A DNA stretch of 64,000 nt from positions 84,339 through 148,338 of the forward strand of contig JACEVL010001189.1 of the NCBI GenBank assembly GCA_020284085.1, written 5' to 3'. The stretch comes from Aporrectodea caliginosa. Its lineage: Eukaryota > Annelida > Clitellata > Crassiclitellata > Lumbricidae. The notes beneath the pieces were generated by a model, which saw only the letters and a list, made by a program, of their open reading frames with translations, did no database searches and was not told the DNA's origin. How positions within the stretch are numbered: the first letter of the stretch is position 1; each line of letters starts with the position of its first letter. Shown here piece by piece: positions 56,671 through 64,000 of the stretch. A program made the translations under genes and the position numbers.

Positions 56671-56879
56671 AAGCTATTCCCTTAATTAATGCTATGGTAA
56701 TTACTATAATTGTTACTTATTTCAAGTGGAGCTTTATAAATTTGGAGCTTATGATTTGGTGTGAATAAGTGACTACATTCGTTGCTAGATAAAATGTGGT
56801 GCAATTCAGTCCATGGACAAAAACCCGACCCGTACCCTAGAAAGGATTCATTACCAGGATTCCTTACACTTATTAACAT

Positions 56880-57549
56880 GTTATAGAAGTTTACTATTCA
56901 TTATTATTACTAGGCTATACATTATTATTGTGGCGGAATGAAGGCTATAATTATATGGACCCATAATAGCGTAGATTTGACGTTTATTTAATACACGGCG
57001 TCGCGCCTGATGGTCCTAAGACGTCTCAGCTGAAAGAAACAGGAGCGGTCGAGGTTCGATACGTGCTCCGTGAACGTGAGGGAAGAGTCGAGTGTGGCTT
57101 TCAAGTTACGGCCACTAAAAGATTATGTGAATGCAGGGAATTTCCCAGTCAGTAATATAAATGTCACGGAGGCATGACTCTACATGGGACCCGTATGGGC
57201 CTTTGTTCGGTCGCAATATGGGAATATTGGTCTTATGTGGGCGTCTAGTGACATGCTGGCTAAGGGTTGCCATCGCTCTCCTATTTCTCTCATTTACTAT
57301 TTACTAGATGTTTGCCCGTCCTAAGACAGTTAAATTTAGGGAGCTCGCACGCTCCACTTAAATTGCATGACCGGCGACCCGCGGGCCCATACATGGCAAT
57401 AGACTATATATATATCTTCGTTTAATAGAACAAACTGACAAACCGCAGTGAGTTACATAATGGAAAGGAAAACAGATCTAATATATGTGGTATAGTTGCT
57501 GAGTTTACAGTTTATTTAAAAGCCTAAATTAGAGTATGTAGGCTATATG
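56880..57549. other. Repeat flank of the minus-strand LINE
   Basis: At 57305-57405 a CTAGATGTTTGCCCGTCCTA repeat runs to CAATAGACTATA, matching 21443-21560. The missing remainder (GCGACGGTT, ACTTTCATTACACGG) seems to lie beyond the LINE at about 59715-59765. The LINE may have inserted into or next to this repeat. 56880-57300 shows nothing I recognise. Confidence 0.45.
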
Positions 57550-59698
57550 CTACCGTATTTTATAAAGAATTCTTGGCAGGAAATTTCTGTCGTCTTTTGC
57601 GGGAAGTTGAAAGGGGTGAGACCTGGGGCGCATGTTGTAATGGCGCTGAGCAGTGGGTGGAAAGAGACTCCGCAAGACATGCGCGTCATTAACTGTCACC
57701 GCTCTCAACAGACGCACGTCAGCGACTTCCGCCATCATCGTGAGTGGCTCGATGTCGGATGAGAGGAACTGCAATCGTTGCATTTTCCTCTGGAAGCGTT
57801 CAAGATTCGAGTGATCTTCTGCAGATGTAAATCCCCGCCAGGCGGGCGACGCGTAGAGGAGACAAGAGACTGTCGTGGCCCTGGCAACGCTGGACAGCGC
57901 CTCGGGAGATAGCCCATGGACTCTGAGTACCCTAAGTGCTTGAAAGAATCCAGTAGGCTACAGGATCCCAGGACCCGTTCAACATGCGATCGCTTCGAAG
58001 GATGACGCCGAGGATCTTCATCTCCGTTACTCGCTGCATGCCCTGGATCAGGGGTGGGAAGATTGATGTCTTTAATCTTCGGGAAACCAACATCTCTTTG
58101 GATTTATTCCATGTTCAGCCGGAGATTGTTAGCTGTAGCCCATTCGTTTATTGCCTCAAGTTCCTCACTGATCGTGTACCTCATCGAACGGGCGACGATA
58201 AGATATGTGTCGTCTGCGAACTTTACAATCTTGTTCCGCTCGTGGATAGGGTGGAGGTCAGAGGCTTTGACGATGAAATCAGATAGGCCCACTCCGGATT
58301 CCTGAATCACGCTGGCATTAATTTTCGCAAGTGCCGACAGTCGTCCAGCAATGCGAGTTGCGTGACTTCGGTCTTCCAAGAAGTCGACCAGCCAGTTGTA
58401 AATGCAGTCTGGTAGTTCGAGATTAGAGAGCTTGCGCGCTAGAACAGTGTCGGACGGTATCGAACGCCTTTGCGAAATCAAGCGAAATGATGGTAACATA
58501 GTCGTCCTCCGCTAGAATTGTTGTGACATGATGAAGGATGGAGATGAGCGCCGCAGTGGTGGAGCCGGTGGGGCGGAAGGCATACTGGTCTGCAAGTAGG
58601 TCGGAGATGGGAGGAGTCTGAAAGGCTTGATACATGTACGTACGGACCAGCTCCCTCTCGACCATTCTCGATAGTACTAGAACTATTGAAATAGGGCGAT
58701 AATCTGTCGGTTTGCTTGGAGACTCAATCTTGGGAATGGTGTGGATGATAGCTGTTTTCCACTCAGAGGACACGTGTGATTGCATGATAGAGAGATTGAT
58801 TAGATGCGCAAGTTAGTCTGAGTATACGGGGGCCGACAGACGCAGGAACCACGCGGGGAAGACCGTCAGCACCGTCTGCGGTGTGATGTAGCTGGTCAAG
58901 TAGATGGAAGACTCGGATCTCAGAAGTGAATCGTTTGTTAGGCGCAGCGGTGTGCCGTCTCTCCGGAGGTTCGTACTGGTCGTCTGTTGATATTCTAGAA
59001 TAGTGTGCGTTGAATTCCTCTGCTGTTGGAGCGTTCTCAGGATCAATGTGAATTTTTCCCTTGGTGATTTGGTTCACGCAACGCCACATAACTTTAAGAC
59101 CACCCTGAGGATTCACATTTCTTAGTTGAGCTTTGGTTGCCCGCTCAATGCATTTGCCGACCCTGCAGGCGCACGCTGAAGCTTCCTCGACGCGTCCGGC
59201 ACGCATCAACCGATTTTTTCTTCGAAGGAGATGCTTGATCTCTGGTGTTATGAAGCGAGGATCGGCAGATGTGATGGTCACTTTTCGTAGAGGGTAAACT
59301 TTGTCAAGACGCGCCAGGGCATCTTCATAAAATAAATCCCAGGCAGTCTGTGGGTCCTCGCATGCACGGATGGAGTCAAAGTCAGCGCCCGAAAGGTCAT
59401 CGAGAAGAGCGGCATGCTGGTGCGGTGTCCGCCGACGGAAGGTAACCCTGGTAGGTCGCTTGTTGCATCTTATCACTGATCTATGTACAGTTGCTATGAT
59501 GGCTCGATGGTCTGTTTTGATTGTTGATGCAACGACCTTGATGTTCGTGTAGCAAGGTTCTGATACATAAAGCCTGTCAAGTGTGTTGGCTCCTCTTGTC
59601 GGCTGGCTAATCAGTGGAGTTAGGCTAGTGTACGGCACTACCTCGCTGACTTCAAGCTTGTTGAAATCGCCACTATGGTGCAGCGCAAATTTTATCAC
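57550..59698 (-). pseudogene. LINE: endonuclease end, RT and C-terminus, broken
   Basis: Minus-strand order: 59698-58763 (311 codons) begins in the endonuclease C-terminus (SQPTRGANTLDRLYVSEP, STIKTDHRAIIATV) and continues into the linker. 58785-58423 has DYRPISIVLVLSRMVERELV and VTIISLDFAKAFDTVRH. After a frameshift at about 58450, 58499-58104 has WLVDFLEDR, a SVIQESGVGLSDFIVKASDL block and KFADDTYLIV. Further shifts lead to a 77-codon end closing at 57550. The SDLHP and KFADDTYL style matches the copy at 62150-62868, so both belong to one family distinct from the LINE at 42 kb. The protein copies LINE RNA; this copy is inactive. Confidence 0.88.
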
Positions 59699-60103
59699 AA
59701 AGCAATTTTAATCTACGCGACGGTTTAAAGTTGATATCAGCGCCACCTACCGACTTTCATTACACGGAAATTTGAATCTTAGCAGAGAGCACATCTAGGC
59801 TACTAGTGCATACATCTTGACCAAGTTCTTGCACAGATGCGAAAATACATGTAATGACATTGTACTTTTTCATAAAGTCAGCACACAGTAGGACGAGTTC
59901 GGTAAAAGTTCGAAGGAAAAGTCACAGCAAAGGTCATCCACCATCAATAATCTTAAACTAGAGAGATTATAGCTGTATAATTTTCAATAAGAAAATAGAA
60001 GAGATTGATGGCCAAAACTATTACGAGTAGAAGAGCTAGATGATCCTTCAGAAATGAAAAACGTCCACTTGCTTAGGCAGAAGCATGCCCTTTGCAAGAT
60101 ACT
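59699..60103. other. Spacer, nothing recognised
   Basis: Apart from the repeat remnant at 59715-59765, no gene or repeat is evident. Confidence 0.4.
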
Positions 60104-60770
60104 ATGGGTGACCTCCGCAAAAAACATTTGGTGGACAAGTCTTCGTGTCTCAAGGACGGCGAAGCCACCGCATCCCATATAATTATCATCCTGTACATGG
60201 TTAGACCGCTCGCCTTCTAGCATGAGAGTACGGGTTCAACCCTACTCTGAGAAGGTTGTTGTTTTGGAATATTATGAGCAAGTCCTTCACTCACAATTGC
60301 CGATATCAAACGACTGATGCTTGGTCAATAGATGGATATGTGACCTAATAACAATGCATAATAAATTAAACAAAAAACGCCGCATATTTTCTATACCATC
60401 TATGCAAAAATTGTAATTTGTAACTGTAATCGAGCATTTACATAGCATCGCTCAAAGAGCAAAACAAATCAGAGGCGCTCTCTAGTCTATAATATTATGA
60501 TGTTAGATGTAATGAAAAGATATACATTGGATATAATAGTCTAGATGTATTCTTCCTGATTGATTAGAATGTACAAAATCTATGCTTCTTAAGTCAGAAG
60601 ACTTCAAGGACCTGCAACGTGCACACATTGACACAAAGTTTAAATTTACGCGCACTTTCCTTCTCTTTGAAATGTTGGTCATATCAGTTTACCAGGCGCA
60701 GACCTGTGCTGTCCTGAAATTCAGAATTCATTGGCAGCTGTCAAAGTGGATGTTGATTGTTGAAGTTAGT
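60104..60770 (+). pseudogene. Lectin upstream block and dead first exon (unit 6)
   Basis: 60104-60560 matches the upstream block at 2318-2760. The TATA position reads GTACAAAATC (about 60571). The first-exon sequence from TTTAAATTTACGCGCACTTT to CTGTCCTGAAATTCAGAATT matches lectin C closely, but the ATG is missing (AAAGATGTTT has become AAAGTTT) and an inserted base shifts the stalk frame. Homology ends at about 60755. It cannot make a lectin. It shows that the lectin cluster extends at least this far. Confidence 0.82.
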
Positions 60771-62149
60771 TTTGTTCTGCTCACATAGCCAACCGGGCGT
60801 CCCACCGACTTCTTCGTCGTCTCAGGTGCCTGAGGCTGTGCATGACCACCTGTGTAAGAACTGTTAGATTTTTCACCACCGTCTTCTGGATGCCCTAGAC
60901 CTTGCAGGCGTGGCTGCATGCCTATAGAAAAGAAGAGCTCTTAGCTGACAAACTCCGTTATGGGAAAGCAGGCATACTTATACTCATCCTCAAACTTGAC
61001 TCTTGTCCTCCTTTTTTGTTAAAACAGCAAAGGTGGACCTTTCAAATTAATAGTCGCCCTCTTCCTACATCTTGAGGTTGTCGACGTCTATATCTGGATA
61101 AACAGGATGTAAACAGATACAAGCCTAACTCGGTGTATCACGCCTAAGCGCCGCACCTTCATATATCGATAGGTCTTATATCAAATGCCAGCGACAGCCT
61201 ATTCGTACAGGTGCGTAGATAATTAATAGCAGGGATCATTTGACATGGGCCGCATGATGGGCGGTCGGTCGTTTTGGACCTGCGTAAAACTCACCCATGT
61301 GAGCTTCAGAAGATTCTCTATGATCTTTCCGAAGACTTAGTTCCTCATCGTAATCCTAATCGTTAAATCCAAATGTCCCATGCGCTACTCTAAGGCTAAG
61401 CTTATTCCTGAGCTTGAAGAAGTCCAACTCCAACTCTACTGTTGCTTTAGGACAAGAATGTACGTTTAGTGTTTCGTATGGGATCGCCCAAGCCTCTAGG
61501 AAAACATTCAGCGCTCTGTGTATCCTAGTCACCCATACGATAGTATAGCTATTGCGACTTACTTATGGTTATTATTAAGAGGACTCTACGAGATTAACTC
61601 GAGAGTCTTACAGAAGTTAACCTAGGGAACTGGCTCTTAGAGGGAAATAACTGTATCGAATATAAAGGTAATTTAATTAAAAAAAATAAACTCCAGAGAT
61701 AGATAGCCTAACTAAACTTACAATTATAAAATAAAGAACTTAAAAATTAATCATTATGAATATAAGAATAAGAATTAACTCTGATACCAGAATTCAGCGG
61801 AAACGATCATCAGCCATAAAACGATTCATGTAGGCCATGATTCCCGCAAGAATGACGTATCCTGGGTTTGCGCGGGCTTATATAGATTTTCGGCGCTTAG
61901 GTTGGTCACGTGGTACATCCGGGATACAAATCTCTGGTGCAAACTAATCTGGCAGAATCGACCGAATCGGACCCCTACTCCGGACGCATAGGCCAGGGAC
62001 CTGTCGGGAAAACAGATCTTCGGTCGGATACGGAGATTGCCTTATCTGATGATGTCTGTGTCTTTGTTTCACGTTTTTTGATAGTAAGGGAGACTGGCAT
62101 GCAATGTGATTGGCAAACTATTTCTGCATCTCCATGTATCTACCTACAC
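60771..62149. other. Intergenic stretch, nothing supported
   Basis: No gene, lectin exon or clear repeat was recognised. The 130-codon open frame at 61910-62302 runs from unique sequence into a LINE fragment and is not a gene. Confidence 0.45.
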
Positions 62150-62868
62150 CCTGCTCAGCCCCTTAATCTTATGTTCAAATTTGCAGATGACATTTACCTC
62201 CTTACTGGATCCTCTCAGGCTCATACTATTCCATCTGAACTGCATTTAATCTCTACCTGGGCTTCTGCCAATAAACTTACCTTAAATAGCTCTAAATCTT
62301 AAGAAATGATCATTTTCCACCCTCGACACCAATTTGACCCTCCTCCTCCATTACCTAATATTACCCGAGTTAAAACTTTGAAGATACTGGGTGTCATCCT
62401 TCAAGATAACCTCAAACTCACAGCCCATATAGACCACCTCACAGCCACTTGCTCCTCCTCTTTTTATGCAATCAGAAAACTCAAAACCCATGGCCCTTCT
62501 TCCTCATCCATCCATAATGTAACCAAAGCCACTACCGTTGCTAAACTTCTATATGCCTCCCCATCCTGGTGGGGTCTCACCCTGGCTTCCGATAAAGAAC
62601 GCCTGGGAAAACTCCTAAAAGAGCCAAACGCCTAGGTTACCCAGAGCAATCCTTTCCAACAGTCTCTGAACTTGCCAATATAGCCGATGCGAAGCTCCTT
62701 TTCTCCATATTGCACAACCCCAAGCATGTACTTCACCAACTCCTACCTCCACCCCGACCCCTCTCCTCTTACCAATTAAGACCTATAATAGAGCACACAG
62801 CCATACTCTCCCACCCAAGGACAACTCTCAAATTATTCCCAGATCATTATATAAAAAATATTTACTAG
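62150..62868 (+). pseudogene. 5'-truncated LINE, RT motif C to C-terminus
   Basis: The fragment starts just before FKFADDIYLLTGSS (catalytic FADD), then LHLISTWASANKLTLN, one stop at about 62300, VKTLKILGVILQDNL, SSFYAIRKLKTHG and LLYASPSWWGL. After a shift at about 62632 the frame continues through YPEQSFPTVSELANIADAKL to a stop at 62868. It belongs to the same family as 57550-59698. Only two breaks make it a moderately young copy. Confidence 0.85.
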
Positions 62869-63227
62869 TTTCTTCTAAGACTTTCTAATGAACTTTAATT
62901 ATTCATTATCACTCATGTTAGCATTTCTGAGTTTTTGTCAGATTGTTTTTCTCAATAATAACTTAAACGAATATATATATATATCTTTACTGTAGGGCCA
63001 TTACGTAGCTTTAGATTTCGATATTGCACCACAGACCGTCCTTTTGTTCAGCTTCGGAACCACCTTAATGCACCTGGCGAACGTGTTACCCAACTCGCTC
63101 ACCAGTGCGCGATGATAGCTGCTCATCTATAATTGCTCTGCAATGGTCTTGATCTCTGGTGCTAACCAGTTATCGCTGTGGCTGTGGTGTAGGTTAGCGG
63201 TGTATTATAAATCCCCTCCTCGAATAA
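62869..63227. other. Intergenic stretch
   Basis: A short TATATA run lies at about 62971. Nothing else is recognised. Confidence 0.4.
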
Positions 63228-63590
63228 GCCGGTATCACGAAATAGTGTATCCGTCCTAGGACTATCCGGGGATGTATGAATTTATCCCCCCGGATGGAAT
63301 AAACCGGTTTAGAGTATCCGGGGGATAAACCATTCTATCCCCCATCGGTATACGCATCACGATAGCCTCGGCGAATATCCAGTCAAAAATCACCAAAAAG
63401 AAGTAAATTGATTTCCAGGTCGACTTACAAAACTAAAGATACTCAATTTAAAAAATGTTATGTGTACAATAAATCCAAACACTACGACTGAATACACTTA
63501 GAAACCGCCAAAAATGCAAACTAAACCGAATACTCCATTTCGCTAAGGGGGATACTCATGTATGGGTATACTCTATTTCGTGACACCGGC
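63228..63590. mobile_element. ATCCGGGGGAT-family MITE, 363 bp, complete
   Basis: The left end GCCGGTATCACGAAATAG and the right end, reverse complemented as GCCGGTGTCACGAAATAG, form an inverted repeat of about 25 bp. Inside are TCCTAGGACTATCC, AACCGGTTTAGAGTATCC and ATCCGGGGGATAAA. Fragments of the same family lie at 12838-13175 and 15690-16604. The target duplication is not evident. The superfamily is unknown to me. Confidence 0.78.
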
Positions 63591-64000
63591 ATCAGCCTCG
63601 TTTGGCGTTGCTAACACCTGGTCGATGCTCACGTCTGCCTACTGATTTCTCTGAGCTGGTCTGAGTGTAAACACGCTTTTGAATGTTAATTAAAACTCTT
63701 AATAATAATTTGCGTCTAGACTAAATGTCTGAAATATAGGCCTAGCATAGTCTACATTTATCGTTATCTATCCCAAGCAAATTAGAAAACACTGTTTTGA
63801 AGAGTTATTGTTCATTAAGCCAATCATAAACGATCTGCTAGCTATGTTAAGCGTCTTTGTTAGCATAGGTCCCTATAATGCGCTGCATAAATACCCAGAT
63901 AGGCCTACATAGTGATACATTACATACAATGTCATAGATGAACCTACCACTTCAGCAACTTTTAAACAGATTCGCAATTTGTTATTCACTTTTTCACAGT
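63591..64000. other. Right edge, nothing recognised
   Basis: AT-rich sequence without a supported gene or repeat, running off the window. Further lectin exons could lie beyond the edge. Confidence 0.4.

Noticed and set aside
61910..62302. 130-codon frame taken as a host gene
   Set aside because: Its second half is LINE reverse transcriptase (FADD motif) and its first half has no similarity to the element or to any family I know; it is a chance fusion frame.

Overview
The window looks like animal nuclear DNA, probably from a marine lophotrochozoan and most likely a mollusc. It is AT-rich and intron-bearing, has long intergenic stretches, and carries Metazoan transposon classes: Tc1/mariner, hAT, piggyBac-like, CR1/L2-type LINEs and tRNA-derived SINEs. 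The host genes are small secreted C-type lectins with a W-T-S-G-Q-R start to the long-loop half of the domain and a C-P-x-C-E end. I associate that pattern with molluscan lectins, but this is from memory and not from a search. All exon models below come from reading frame, splice sites and comparison of paralogues inside the window.

The host content is one tandem lectin cluster, all on the + strand. Three copies have complete open coding sequences once spliced: lectin A (4622-11108, 217 aa), lectin B (20141-27410, 172 aa) and lectin C (30284-33404, 223 aa). Each has three coding exons joined by phase-1 introns: signal peptide plus stalk, first half of the CTLD, second half of the CTLD. Four further first-exon units lack CTLD exons here: a copy cut by a duplication junction (about 3470-3634), a frameshifted copy (40965-41170), an intact orphan first exon with a TATA box (51584-51770), and a start-less relic (about 60540-60770). 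The promoters fall into two sequence groups.

About 36360-45100 and 46965-52610 are two copies of one segmental duplication, offset by 10605 bp at the start. The first copy carries a 3.4 kb hAT element with perfect 8-bp target duplications, itself interrupted by a LINE. The second carries a 275-bp hAT-like MITE, also with a perfect 8-bp target duplication. Each site is empty in the other copy, so both insertions postdate the duplication.

The rest is mostly mobile DNA and simple repeats. A 1377-bp Tc1/mariner element sits in intron 1 of lectin A. There are two piggyBac-like MITEs, one of which holds a 1.4 kb AGATCT-rich minisatellite, and three short hAT-type MITEs. Other items are a fold-back element, a family with ATCCGGGGGAT motifs, several broken LINE reverse transcriptase segments (24.9, 26.3, 42-44, 57.5-59.7 and 62.1-62.9 kb), tRNA-headed SINEs and long trinucleotide arrays. 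I found no viral gene, no rRNA and no intact tRNA gene.
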